DNA of 64,000 nucleotides. Source: an uncultured Eubacteriales bacterium (GTDB lineage: Bacteria; Bacillota; Clostridia; Tissierellales; Peptoniphilaceae). The notes under the pieces are model-generated. The model saw only the letters and a list, made by a program, of their open reading frames with translations. It was not told the DNA's origin and made no database searches. Position numbers and translations under genes: made by a program. How positions within the stretch are numbered: position 1 is the stretch's first letter; each line of letters begins with the position of its first letter. Positions 34,231-43,698 of the stretch are shown piece after piece. The DNA lies in NCBI GenBank assembly GCA_900539725.1, contig UQDI01000003.1, forward strand, positions 1 through 64,000. The letters run 5' to 3'.

Positions 34231-37200
34231 TTATATTCTTTCAACAAATATCTTTACAATCTTACCATTTAAGTCTGTTTCATCTACATCAAGTTCTTTG
34301 TATTCAATGCTATCTGCAACTGTTTCTTTTAGTATAAAATCTTTGAACTTTTCAAAAATAGCTTTTAATTCATCACTCGCTTCTACGGAGATTTTAATCT
34401 TGTCTAGTACATCAAAGTCATTTTGTTTTCTAAGCTGTTGTACCTTTGATATAAACTCTCTTAAGTAGCCTTCATCAAGAAGTTCTTCTGTTAACTTAGT
34501 ATCAAGTATGATGAATACACCATTTTCCATTTCGACATTAAAGCCTTCTTTGGACTCGATTCTTACATCTACATAATCTTTTTTGATTTCAGTCGCTTCA
34601 CCATTAAGCTCAACTGTTTGATTAGCGTGGTCAAGCTTGTCTACAAAGTCTATGCTATTAACATTTAGTAGATACTTAGTGAAGTCCTTAATCTTTGATC
34701 CAAGTATTGAACCAGCAACTTTGAAGTTCGGCTTCAAGTTGAAGTTCATGTACTTTTTCAAATCATCTTCGTAGTAAACGTTCTTAACATTAAGCTCTTC
34801 CTTGATTAAGTCTGTCAAATCCTCTAAGTCTTCTCTATACTTACCATCGATAACTATCTCGTTAAGAGGTATTCTTACCTTGATTTTAGCGTTTTCTCTT
34901 GATGATCTACCAAGTTTAACAAGTGTACGAACTAGATCCATCTTGTAAATAAGTTTTTCATCGATTAGGTCTTTATTAGCCTTTGGATAATAGTCTATGT
35001 GAACTGATTCTAAATCGCCAAGTCTTTGATAGAATTCTTCTGCTGTATATGGTGCAAATGGAGCTATGATCTTAGATACTCCAAGAAGTATTTCGTATGT
35101 TGTTTGTAAAACCGCCTTCTTGTCATCATCAAGTTCTGTAGCCCAGAATCTTCTTCTTGAACGTCTGATATACCAGTTAGAAATATCTTCAACTACAAAG
35201 TCTTGTATCATTCTAACTACATTTGTTAGCTCGAACTTATCCATCTCTTCTTCGATATTTAGAAGAAGTTTGTTGTATTTAGCAAGTATCCACTTGTCTA
35301 TATCGCTTCTCTTTTCATATGGCACGTCTAATGTCTTTGGATCAATACCATCAGTTTGTAAATACATGTAGAAGAAGTTATATACATTTCTAAGTGTGTT
35401 AAAGAATTTCGAGCTGATATCTTTTAAGCCATCTACATCGACTTTCTTAGTAGTCCAAGCTGGTGATACATATAAAAGGTACCATCTTACAGCATCTGCA
35501 CCATATTCATCAAATAGCTCGAATGGGTCTATGGTATTGCCCCTGCTTTTACTCATCTTTTTGCCATACTTATCAAGTACTAAGTTGTTTACAAGAACAT
35601 TTTTATATGGAGCCTTGCCAGTCATATATGTTGATATAGCTAGTAAACTGTAGAACCAGCCTCTTGTTTGATCTATACCTTCGCAGATGAAGTCTGCTGG
35701 GAATTTGTGATCAAAGTCATCAGTATGTTCGAATGGATAGTGCCATTGGCTGAATGGCATTGCACCTGAGTCAAACCAAACGTCGATTACATCCTTTTCT
35801 CTAGTCATCTTGCCATGACAGTGTGGACACTCTAGATGAACGTCGTCAACATATGGTCTGTGCAATTCGATGTTTTCATCTATATCTTCAATAGCTTTTT
35901 CCTTAAGCTCTTTTCTTGAGCCAACGCTTTCCATGTGACCGCAGTCTTCGCACTTCCAAATTGGTAGTGGTGTTCCCCAGTATCTTGATCTAGATAGAGC
36001 CCAGTCCTTTAGGTTATCTAGCCAGAAACCAAATCTCTTTTCACCAACATAGTCTGGATACCAATTAACTGTATTGTTATTTTCAACAATTTTGTCTTTA
36101 AACTTAGTTACTTCTATATACCAAGATGGTTTTGCATAATAAAGAAGTGGTGTGTGGCATCTCCAGCAGTGTGGATAGTTGTGCTCAATCTTTTGTTTTC
36201 TGTATAATTTATTTTCTTTCTTTAGCTCTTCAATGATTAATGGATCAGCATCCATAACCCACATGCCTTTCCAAGGCGTGTCAGTGTATTTACCTTCTTC
36301 GTCAACTGGATTAAGAACTGGTAAATCATATCTTCTTGATGTGTTATAGTCGTCCTCACCAAAAGCTGGTGCTGTATGAACTATACCAGTACCATCTTCC
36401 ATAGTAACGTAGTCGGCTTCTGTTATGAAGAAAGCTTTTTTGTCACATGGTAAATATGGTAGTAATTGTTCGTACTCGCCTCCAACTAGGTCTGATCCCT
36501 TCATCTCAGCTATTATTTCATAGTTTTCTGCGTCTTTTTCAAGAGCTTGTTTGAAAAGTGCCTTAGCTAAGTAAAGTATCTCGCCAGTCTCTTTATGTTT
36601 TATCTTAATGTAATCAAAATCTTTATTAACTGTTAAACTTACGTTTGAAGGAAGTGTCCATGGTGTTGTTGTCCAAGCAAGATAGTACTCGTTATCAGTA
36701 CCTTTCTTTTTGAACTTAACATAAGCTGATTCAGTTTTAATCATCTCATATCCTTGAGCTACTTCGTGTGAAGCAAGTCCTGTACCGCATCTTGGGCAAT
36801 AAGGCATAATCTTATGGCCTTCATAAATTAGTCCATCCTTAAACATCTTATCAAGAATATGCCAAGTAGATTCGATATAGTCATTATCAAGAGTTATATA
36901 TGGATTGTCAAGATCAATTAGATAAGCCATCTTTTCAGTCATCTGTCTCCATAGTGACTCGTATTTAAATACTGACTCTTTACATTTTTCATTAAATTCT
37001 TTTACGCCATACTTTTCTATATCTTGTTTATTATGAAGTCCTAATTGTTTTTCAGTTTCAATTTCAACAGGCAGTCCGTGAGTATCCCAACCGGCTTTTC
37101 TATTTACATAGTAGCCTTGCATAACCTTATACCTGCAGACAGAGTCCTTTAGCGTTCTACCACTTACGTGATGTATACCAGGCTTTCCGTTAGCAGTTGG

Positions 37201-37341
37201 TGGGCCTTCGAAGAAAACATATCTATTGTCCTTATCTCTTTTATCGTTTGTTAATTTAAGTAGATCGATGCTCTTCCAATATTCAGATATTTGATGTTCT
37301 CTATCGGCTACGCGATCATTTGATAAAGCTTTTAAGTCCAT
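34231..37341 (-). CDS. ileS: isoleucyl-tRNA synthetase, IleRS2 type with GxHH signature
   Basis: Charges tRNA-Ile and edits valine. At 1036 aa and with its overall pattern it is the eukaryote-like IleRS2 form. GWDTHGLPVE, the CP1 editing segment AWTTTPWTLPSN, CEDC and CPHC zinc-type pairs, and KKMSKSRGN are present. The class I HxGH signature aligns with GIHH (residues 55-58, in KPGIHHVSGR), so the first and third residues are exchanged. Published work on Bacillus IleRS2 has linked this swap to very high mupirocin resistance, which I infer here. It starts two bases after its upstream neighbour. No T-box leader is seen, and its promoter must be far upstream. Confidence 0.97.
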   Translation of the reverse strand: MDLKALSNDRVADREHQISEYWKSIDLLKLTNDKRDKDNRYVFFEGPPTANGKPGIHHVSGRTLKDSVCRYKVMQGYYVNRKAGWDTHGLPVEIETEKQLGLHNKQDIEKYGVKEFNEKCKESVFKYESLWRQMTEKMAYLIDLDNPYITLDNDYIESTWHILDKMFKDGLIYEGHKIMPYCPRCGTGLASHEVAQGYEMIKTESAYVKFKKKGTDNEYYLAWTTTPWTLPSNVSLTVNKDFDYIKIKHKETGEILYLAKALFKQALEKDAENYEIIAEMKGSDLVGGEYEQLLPYLPCDKKAFFITEADYVTMEDGTGIVHTAPAFGEDDYNTSRRYDLPVLNPVDEEGKYTDTPWKGMWVMDADPLIIEELKKENKLYRKQKIEHNYPHCWRCHTPLLYYAKPSWYIEVTKFKDKIVENNNTVNWYPDYVGEKRFGFWLDNLKDWALSRSRYWGTPLPIWKCEDCGHMESVGSRKELKEKAIEDIDENIELHRPYVDDVHLECPHCHGKMTREKDVIDVWFDSGAMPFSQWHYPFEHTDDFDHKFPADFICEGIDQTRGWFYSLLAISTYMTGKAPYKNVLVNNLVLDKYGKKMSKSRGNTIDPFELFDEYGADAVRWYLLYVSPAWTTKKVDVDGLKDISSKFFNTLRNVYNFFYMYLQTDGIDPKTLDVPYEKRSDIDKWILAKYNKLLLNIEEEMDKFELTNVVRMIQDFVVEDISNWYIRRSRRRFWATELDDDKKAVLQTTYEILLGVSKIIAPFAPYTAEEFYQRLGDLESVHIDYYPKANKDLIDEKLIYKMDLVRTLVKLGRSSRENAKIKVRIPLNEIVIDGKYREDLEDLTDLIKEELNVKNVYYEDDLKKYMNFNLKPNFKVAGSILGSKIKDFTKYLLNVNSIDFVDKLDHANQTVELNGEATEIKKDYVDVRIESKEGFNVEMENGVFIILDTKLTEELLDEGYLREFISKVQQLRKQNDFDVLDKIKISVEASDELKAIFEKFKDFILKETVADSIEYKELDVDETDLNGKIVKIFVERI

Positions 37342-37343
37342 AA

Positions 37344-38651
37344 TTACCTCCTTGAAGCTTCGTACTTTGCTTCTATTTCTTTTCTAAGTTTATATACAAG
37401 CGTCTCACTATCAAGTTCTACGCTATTATAATCAATACATTCGCCCTTTTTAATGTCTCTTGTAAGGACTGCGCCTTCATTTATGATGGATATAGGCACT
37501 AAATTCTTTTCTCTTGACTTTTCAAAGTCTATGCACTTGCCATAAAATGTGTAGCCTCCGATGTAATCAAGCTTCTCGCCTTTCTTCATGTCCTTCTTAG
37601 CAATAGCAACTACATCTGAGTATGGTATTTCAGATATAGGTTTTATAGCTTCGAGCTTGTCGAAATGTGCCTTTAATACTGTGTTTATAGTCTCTATGCT
37701 GGTCAAATGGTAAGGTCTGTATAAAACATAATTTGGACCTTCGCCCATCTTTAAAAATCTCATTAAGTGATCAATCTTCTTTAATTCGCTCTTAACTATG
37801 ACAAAGACGCCTGGCGCAATGCCATTGACATAGTCAACTATTCCGTATGAATTAAGCACGCCGCCTTCTGATTTAAGGCAAAGTTTCTTGTCAAGCGATT
37901 TGATATCTGATTTGATTCCGTGTCCACCATCGACATCCACTCTAAATCCAGTCGCATTGCTCATAGTAGCCATCTCGACCATGGTCTTAGTACCATCTAC
38001 AAAGCTTGCAAGCATCTCTTTTTTAATGCCCTTTTCTTTGGCAGATTCACTAACAGTGTCCGGATTAGCTTCTAAATCGACTTCATTGTTCTTTCCTTTG
38101 CCAATGGCTAGAACATCAAAGCCCATTATTTTAGCTTCATTATAAAGCTCAAGCACTGTTCCCGGCTCGTCGCCATCGATGCCTGTATATATAAGTCCTT
38201 TTTCTTCAGCTATCTTTGAAAGTATGGTTCCAACGCAGACATCGCTCTCTAGATTGAATGTAATTACATTTTTGCCATTCATTAAAGCGTTGTAACTGAT
38301 TTCAGTGCCGACTATTGGCTCGCCTGTCGCATCTATTACATAATCAATGTGTTCTGATTTGTATAAGAGCTCTTTGTCCTCGCATATATAATACTTATTT
38401 AAATCACTAATTTCGTCAGCGCAAGTGATTTTAATAATATCTTCTCTAGCAATACCTGCTGCAAGATAAGCATCAATCGCGTCTTCAATATGTCTTGAAG
38501 ATATTAGTAAGGGATTTAAAACCCCGCTTTGTATATATTGACTTACCAGCGCCTTGCCCATAAAGCCAGCTCCTAGTAAGGAAACATTTATCTTTTTACC
38601 TTTTTCTTTATATTCATAAAATTTCTTTTGATAATTTATCAAGCCTTCCAC
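37344..38651 (-). CDS. homoserine dehydrogenase-like oxidoreductase with C-terminal SAF domain
   Basis: A 435-aa protein of the COG4091 type. The Rossmann fold starts at about residue 20 (INVSLLGAGFMGKALVSQ), followed by DYVIDATGEP and the catalytic-region EPGTVLELYNEAK. The last 100 residues (about 340-420) are a SAF-like domain (VAIAKKDMKKGEKLDYIGGYT). It probably oxidises or reduces a hydroxy acid or sugar acid with NAD(P), substrate unknown. It overlaps the flavoprotein gene by 13 bases. No pathway genes stand near it, and its place just before ileS is unexplained. Confidence 0.82.
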   Translation of the reverse strand: MEGLINYQKKFYEYKEKGKKINVSLLGAGFMGKALVSQYIQSGVLNPLLISSRHIEDAIDAYLAAGIAREDIIKITCADEISDLNKYYICEDKELLYKSEHIDYVIDATGEPIVGTEISYNALMNGKNVITFNLESDVCVGTILSKIAEEKGLIYTGIDGDEPGTVLELYNEAKIMGFDVLAIGKGKNNEVDLEANPDTVSESAKEKGIKKEMLASFVDGTKTMVEMATMSNATGFRVDVDGGHGIKSDIKSLDKKLCLKSEGGVLNSYGIVDYVNGIAPGVFVIVKSELKKIDHLMRFLKMGEGPNYVLYRPYHLTSIETINTVLKAHFDKLEAIKPISEIPYSDVVAIAKKDMKKGEKLDYIGGYTFYGKCIDFEKSREKNLVPISIINEGAVLTRDIKKGECIDYNSVELDSETLVYKLRKEIEAKYEASRR

Positions 38652-39856
38652 CTCGATCTTATATCGTCATATGCCGCCATGGCAGATAACCACGCAAAGC
38701 TTAGATTGTAGCCTCCACATGGGCCGTCTATGTCAATGACTTCCCCGATGAAGTATAGTCCATGAACTTTCTTTGACTCCATAGTCTTATTATTTATCTC
38801 TTTACTATCTACTCCACCAAGGCTTATCTGACCAATGCCATAGCCTTTATTTTTTATAATATCTAATTCAAAATATTTTAATATATTTATTATTTTATGT
38901 AAATCATTCTCACTTAAATCCTTAGCAAGCATTTCTTTAGCAAAATCAAGTCTATCTATCACAGGAATTATAAGCCTTTTGTGTATAAGTCCAATAAAAA
39001 ATTCATCTAGACTCTTGTGCCCTAAATCTTTTTTTCTTTCGCTTAATAAAGTAAACATTTCTTCTTCAGTAAAAGTGTAAAAGATGTCTATACTAAATTT
39101 ATAAGCACTTTCCTTGCCCTTAATGTATCTGGATAATTGAAAAACTGTTGGCCCCGATAAACCATATTTTGTAAATAAAACGTCATCTACATCATCTTTA
39201 ATAATCTTATCTCCCTTTTTTAAACTTAGTTTTGCTTTTACTCTAAATCCATCTAAGTGCTTTAAGTACTTATAATCACATTCATATGGTACTAGAGCTG
39301 GCTTTGTATCAATTACAGATATACCAAACTCTTTTATTTGCTTAAATAGATTGGCGTCTGAGCCAAATTTCGGCATAGCAGCGCCGCCGCAAGCTAAAAC
39401 TAAGCTCTTAGCCTTGTAAATATTTGAGTTTTGATCTTTAATGATGAATATATCACCAGCTTTATGAAAGCTTTTTACAAATACATCAGTTTTTATATCT
39501 ATATTGTTTCTATCATTTTCATATCTAAGTACGTCAAGGACGCTTGACGCTTGTAGTGACATAGGATAGACTCTGTCATCTTCCATATAGGGATATATGC
39601 CCATAGCTTTGAACTTTTCTAAAATTGTCTCATAGCCATATTTTTCAATTATATATGAAGTAAAGGCCTTGTCGTTATATGGGTTTTCATTAAGCTTGGT
39701 GTTAGTGTAGTTGCACCTGCCATTGCCAGTAGTAAGGAGCTTTTTGCCGACTCTATCGTTTCGCTCAAGCATAAGTATATTTAATTTATCCTTATTAAGA
39801 GCCCCAAAAAATAGTGCTGCTGCACCTGCTCCTATGACTATAGCATCATATATCAA
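38639..39856 (-). CDS. FAD-dependent flavoprotein, HI0933/YhiN family
   Basis: A 405-aa flavoprotein. FAD-binding IGAGAAAL at 8-15 and the family motif RVGKKLLTTGNGRCNYTN at about 35-52. The C-terminal GGYNLSFAWLSAMAA is also characteristic. Members are annotated as aminoacetone oxidase or BaiN-like, but physiological substrates are not settled. It lies between the sirtuin and the SAF oxidoreductase with overlaps on both sides. Confidence 0.92.
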   Translation of the reverse strand: MIYDAIVIGAGAAALFFGALNKDKLNILMLERNDRVGKKLLTTGNGRCNYTNTKLNENPYNDKAFTSYIIEKYGYETILEKFKAMGIYPYMEDDRVYPMSLQASSVLDVLRYENDRNNIDIKTDVFVKSFHKAGDIFIIKDQNSNIYKAKSLVLACGGAAMPKFGSDANLFKQIKEFGISVIDTKPALVPYECDYKYLKHLDGFRVKAKLSLKKGDKIIKDDVDDVLFTKYGLSGPTVFQLSRYIKGKESAYKFSIDIFYTFTEEEMFTLLSERKKDLGHKSLDEFFIGLIHKRLIIPVIDRLDFAKEMLAKDLSENDLHKIINILKYFELDIIKNKGYGIGQISLGGVDSKEINNKTMESKKVHGLYFIGEVIDIDGPCGGYNLSFAWLSAMAAYDDIRSRWKA

Positions 39857-40586
39857 TTCTATCCACCACTTCTTTTAATATCTTTCCAAAACCTTCATGA
39901 AAAACAAGTTTTGCATATCTATCGTAAGATGTTTTATCCTTATTTATAATTACTAAATTATCTGAGTTAAAGTATCTAATTAGTCCCGCTGCTGGATATA
40001 CCTTTAGTGATGTCCCAGCAACTAAAAGCAAATCCGCCATAGATATCTCTCTTATAGCTTCACTAATCACATTATCATCTAGAGCTTCGCCGTATAAAAC
40101 AACATCCGGCTTAATTAATGCGCCGCACTCATCACAAGTACAAGCACCTTTTGAGTGCTTGATATACATTGCATCAAATTCTTTATGGCACTTAGTGCAA
40201 TAAGACCTGTTAATATTGCCGTGTAGTTCAATAACTTTCTTGCTGCCAGCATCTTGATGAAGATTATCGATGTTTTGAGTAATAACTGCTTTTAGTATAC
40301 CCATCTGTTCAAGTCTTGCAAGCGCCTTATGTCCTTCATTTGGCTTAACATTCTCATATATAACCTTATCTCTGCAAAAGTCAAAGAATATATCTGGATG
40401 CGCATGATAAAATGAATTGCTCAAAACCACTTCTGGTTCATATCCTTCATAAAGCCTGTCGTTATAAAGGCCACCTGCTCCTCTAAAGTCAGGTATACCG
40501 CTCTCAGTCGAAACACCTGCACCTCCAAAGAAAACCATGTGCTTTGATTTTTTTACTTCTTGGACCAAAAGGTCAATATCAAGCAT
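39846..40586 (-). CDS. cobB: NAD-dependent protein deacylase, sirtuin
   Basis: Removes acyl groups from lysines at the cost of NAD. A 246-aa Sir2 enzyme with GGAGVSTESGIPDFRG, ITQNIDNLHQDAG, the catalytic HGNI (about residue 122), and two zinc cysteine pairs (CTKC and CTCDEC). VVLYGEAL lies in the acyl-lysine pocket, and no clear desuccinylase Tyr/Arg pair is evident. It overlaps uraA by eight bases and the flavoprotein by eleven. Confidence 0.95.
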   Translation of the reverse strand: MLDIDLLVQEVKKSKHMVFFGGAGVSTESGIPDFRGAGGLYNDRLYEGYEPEVVLSNSFYHAHPDIFFDFCRDKVIYENVKPNEGHKALARLEQMGILKAVITQNIDNLHQDAGSKKVIELHGNINRSYCTKCHKEFDAMYIKHSKGACTCDECGALIKPDVVLYGEALDDNVISEAIREISMADLLLVAGTSLKVYPAAGLIRYFNSDNLVIINKDKTSYDRYAKLVFHEGFGKILKEVVDRIDI

Positions 40587-41799
40587 CCCTCTTCACTCCA
40601 TTAAGAATAGCGTTTAATAAAATACCCAATATAGCTGCTAAGCTTAAACCGTTAAGACTGATACTTTCAGTTATAGGAAGCTCTATAGTAAAGCCAAATA
40701 ACTCTTTAAATAAACCGCCTGAAAATCCTATGAAAAGAATTGCTGCCATAACTATGATGTTTTTTATATTTAATTTAACATGATTATCTCTAATATTTCT
40801 AAATCCAACAAAGCCTATCATTGAGAATAGCATTATTGATATACCGCCCATAACTGCTTGTGGTATAGTCCTTAAGAAGCCTCCAAGCTTTCCAACAAAG
40901 CCTAGGATGATGGCAAAGACTGCTGCAAGTCTTAGTATTGATGGGTCGTAGTTCTTTGTAATAGCTAAAACTCCTGTATTTTCGCCATAAGTAGTGTTAG
41001 CTGGTCCACCTATAAGTGAAGCAAATACTGTTGCTAAACCATCGCCAAGTAAAGTTCTGTTAAGACCTGGATCTTCTACAAAGTTTTGTCCAACTACTGC
41101 TCCATTAGTAGTGATATCACCTAAGTGTTCCATAAATACAGCAAATATTATTGGAACAATGATTATAATGGCTTCAATATTAAACAGTGGCAAAGTAAAG
41201 TTTGGCACCGCAAAATATTGAGCATTATTTATTGCTGTAAAGTCAACAAGATGTAAAGCAACTGATAGTATATAGCCAAATATTACTGCAACGAGTATAG
41301 ATATTTGCTTTAAGAAACCTTTAACTAAATATGGCCAAGCTACAGCAACTGCAAGTGTAAGTCCAGCTACTATATATGATGTCTTCGCCATATTAAACGC
41401 TGTTGGCAATAGATTGAAGCCTATAACTATAATCATAGGTCCAATTACTTGTGGTGGTAATATTTTTTGTATTTTTTCTATGCCTATGCCTCTAATGAAG
41501 AATGAAAATAATACATAGACCAAACCTGCTACCAGCATACCGCCTTGAGCGTATCTAAGATCGCCATATTGCTCAGCTACTTGCACTATAACTGGTATAA
41601 ATGCAAATGATGAACCCAAAAATACTGGCACTTTTTTCTTTGTGCAATAGTGGAATATAAGTGTACCACAACCAGCACTGAAAAGTGCTACTGATGGATC
41701 AAGTCCTGTAAGTATAGGAACTAAAACTGTAGCTCCAAACATAGCAATCAGGTGTTGCAAAGCTAAAATCGATTTCTTAATACTAAGAGATGCTTTCAT
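40579..41799 (-). CDS. uraA: uracil permease, NCS2 family
   Basis: Uracil:cation symporter with 14 hydrophobic helices in 406 aa. FGATVLVPILTGLDPSVALFSAG (cited in part), FLGSSFAFIPV, and GPANTTYGENTGVLAITK carry the NCS2 signature, the Glu of which contacts uracil. It lies one base after the prfA stop with an AGGCATAAG region upstream. A role in pyrimidine salvage is inferred. No PyrR attenuator is visible. Confidence 0.93.
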   Translation of the reverse strand: MKASLSIKKSILALQHLIAMFGATVLVPILTGLDPSVALFSAGCGTLIFHYCTKKKVPVFLGSSFAFIPVIVQVAEQYGDLRYAQGGMLVAGLVYVLFSFFIRGIGIEKIQKILPPQVIGPMIIVIGFNLLPTAFNMAKTSYIVAGLTLAVAVAWPYLVKGFLKQISILVAVIFGYILSVALHLVDFTAINNAQYFAVPNFTLPLFNIEAIIIIVPIIFAVFMEHLGDITTNGAVVGQNFVEDPGLNRTLLGDGLATVFASLIGGPANTTYGENTGVLAITKNYDPSILRLAAVFAIILGFVGKLGGFLRTIPQAVMGGISIMLFSMIGFVGFRNIRDNHVKLNIKNIIVMAAILFIGFSGGLFKELFGFTIELPITESISLNGLSLAAILGILLNAILNGVKRDA

Positions 41800-41800
41800 C

Positions 41801-42871
41801 TTATGCCTCCAATTCTTTTAATTTTTCTGCTTGTTCGTGAGTTAGTAAAGCGTCTATCATCTCATCTAAATCCCCGTTCAAAAAGTCTTCCAATCTATAT
41901 AAAGTTAAATTGATTCTATGATCAGTTACTCTTCCTTGTGGGAAGTTATATGTTCTAATTCTTTCAGACCTGTCTCCTGAACCTACTTGGCCCTTCTTAA
42001 GCTTAGCTAGTTCATCATTTTGTTCTTGTAGCATCTTGTCATATAGTCTTGATTTAAGAACCTTCATTGCTTTTTCTTTGTTCTTTAATTGTGATTTTTC
42101 GTCTTGGCAAGTAACTACAAGTCCTGTAGGAACGTGAGTAATTCTAACAGCGGAGTCAGTTGTGTTAACGCATTGTCCACCGTGACCACTAGCTCTATAT
42201 ACGTCAATCTTTAAATCGTTTTCATTGATTTCGATCTCAACATCATCAGCTTCAGGCATAACAGCAACAGTAGCTGCCGATGTGTGTATACGTCCCGAGG
42301 CTTCAGTTTCAGGAACTCTTTGAACTCTGTGTACACCTGATTCGTGCTTAAGTCTTGAGTAAGCACCTTTACCATTTATCATGAAGATAACTTCCTTAAA
42401 GCCGCCTATACCAGTTTCATTTGTACTCATGACTTCAGTTTTGTAGCCTCTCTTGTCAGCATACATTGAATACATCCTGAATAAGTCTCCTGCAAACAGT
42501 GCAGCTTCTTCGCCGCCTATACCGCCTCTAATTTCTACGATTACGTTTCTGTCGTCGTTAGGGTCTTTAGGTATAAGCATAATTTTAAGGTCTTCTTCAG
42601 CCTTGGTAATATTTTCTTGTAAATTCTTTAAATCTTCCTTAGCAAGTTCCCTCATCTCGTCATCAAGGTTCTCGCCAAGCATCTCTTCAGTATCCTTAAG
42701 TTCATTTAAATAACCTTGATACTCTTTATATCTATCAACTATTGGCTTTAAGTCAGAGTATTCCTTCATTGTCTTTTGATACTCTTTCATGTCTTTCAAA
42801 AGATCTGGATCCATAACCTTTTCGCCAAGTTCTTTATACTTGTCTTCAATAAAATTTAATTTTTCTAACAT
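41801..42871 (-). CDS. prfA: peptide chain release factor 1
   Basis: Recognises UAA and UAG and triggers peptide release. At 356 aa it is full length. RVPETEASGRIHTS includes the P-x-T tripeptide that reads the stop codon, and SGHGGQCVN contains the GGQ loop (near residue 230) modified by PrmC. VGSGDRSERIRTYNFPQGRVTDHR (cited in part) is also conserved. It follows prmC by 11 bases. Confidence 0.98.
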   Translation of the reverse strand: MLEKLNFIEDKYKELGEKVMDPDLLKDMKEYQKTMKEYSDLKPIVDRYKEYQGYLNELKDTEEMLGENLDDEMRELAKEDLKNLQENITKAEEDLKIMLIPKDPNDDRNVIVEIRGGIGGEEAALFAGDLFRMYSMYADKRGYKTEVMSTNETGIGGFKEVIFMINGKGAYSRLKHESGVHRVQRVPETEASGRIHTSAATVAVMPEADDVEIEINENDLKIDVYRASGHGGQCVNTTDSAVRITHVPTGLVVTCQDEKSQLKNKEKAMKVLKSRLYDKMLQEQNDELAKLKKGQVGSGDRSERIRTYNFPQGRVTDHRINLTLYRLEDFLNGDLDEMIDALLTHEQAEKLKELEA

Positions 42872-42882
42872 TTTCTCATCTC

Positions 42883-43698
42883 CTAAATGCAGGCAGAAAT
42901 AAATCTATCAAAGCCTTCAAGGTCTTTGTAGATTTTAATATCTTTATAATTATTCTTTTCTAATATATCTTTTACAATATTTCCTTGATCGTAGCCAATC
43001 TCGAAAAATACCATACGTTTAATCTTTTCTCTAGCCTGTCTAATGATTTTCTCGTAGTATTCATAACCTAAATCACCGCCCACTAAGGCAAGTTTAGGCT
43101 CCTTAAATATATCCCTTTCCAAGCCCATATACTCCTCACTAGAAATATATGGTGGATTCGATATAAGTATATCATAAGTTTCACTAATATTCTCAAATAA
43201 ATCAGATAAAATGAAATTTATAGATAAATTGTTTAATTCAGCATTTTCCTTAGCTAAATTAAGTGCATCTTCAGAAATATCTGAGCAAGTTACATCAACT
43301 TTTGTATTTTCTTCTTTAATAGCAAGAGCAATGGCTCCCGTTCCCGTACACATATCTAATACACTGTCATTTGGTTTTATAAAGCTATTAACAATGTCAA
43401 TTAATTCCTCTGTACAAAACCTAGGTATCAAAGCTCTCTCATCAGTTTTTAGAACAATGTTTCTAAAATACTTCTTACCTATGATGTAAGCCATGGGCGT
43501 ATCGTTTAACCTTTTATTAAGAAGACTGAAAAACTCTTCTTCATTAATATCAAAATCTTTATTCAAGCTTAAAAACAGCTTATCCTTGCCCGTTATATGC
43601 TCTAGAAGTATATATATCTCGCCCATTGGATTAGGTATATTTTTTCCCGATGCTTCAATATCAGCTAAAGCTTTTCTTATAATATCTTTAACTACCAA
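42883..43698 (-). CDS. prmC: release factor glutamine methyltransferase
   Basis: Methylates the GGQ glutamine of release factors using S-adenosylmethionine. A 271-aa protein with the helical N-terminal domain, MCTGTGAIALAI (SAM site), and the catalytic NPPYIS (about residue 178). It is adjacent to its substrate gene prfA and overlaps the DUF1385 gene by seven bases. Confidence 0.96.
   Translation of the reverse strand: MVVKDIIRKALADIEASGKNIPNPMGEIYILLEHITGKDKLFLSLNKDFDINEEEFFSLLNKRLNDTPMAYIIGKKYFRNIVLKTDERALIPRFCTEELIDIVNSFIKPNDSVLDMCTGTGAIALAIKEENTKVDVTCSDISEDALNLAKENAELNNLSINFILSDLFENISETYDILISNPPYISSEEYMGLERDIFKEPKLALVGGDLGYEYYEKIIRQAREKIKRMVFFEIGYDQGNIVKDILEKNNYKDIKIYKDLEGFDRFISACI

Noticed and set aside
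37342..38660. T-box leader for ileS
   Set aside because: There are only two bases between ileS and the upstream gene, and no T-box core or specifier hairpin is seen.
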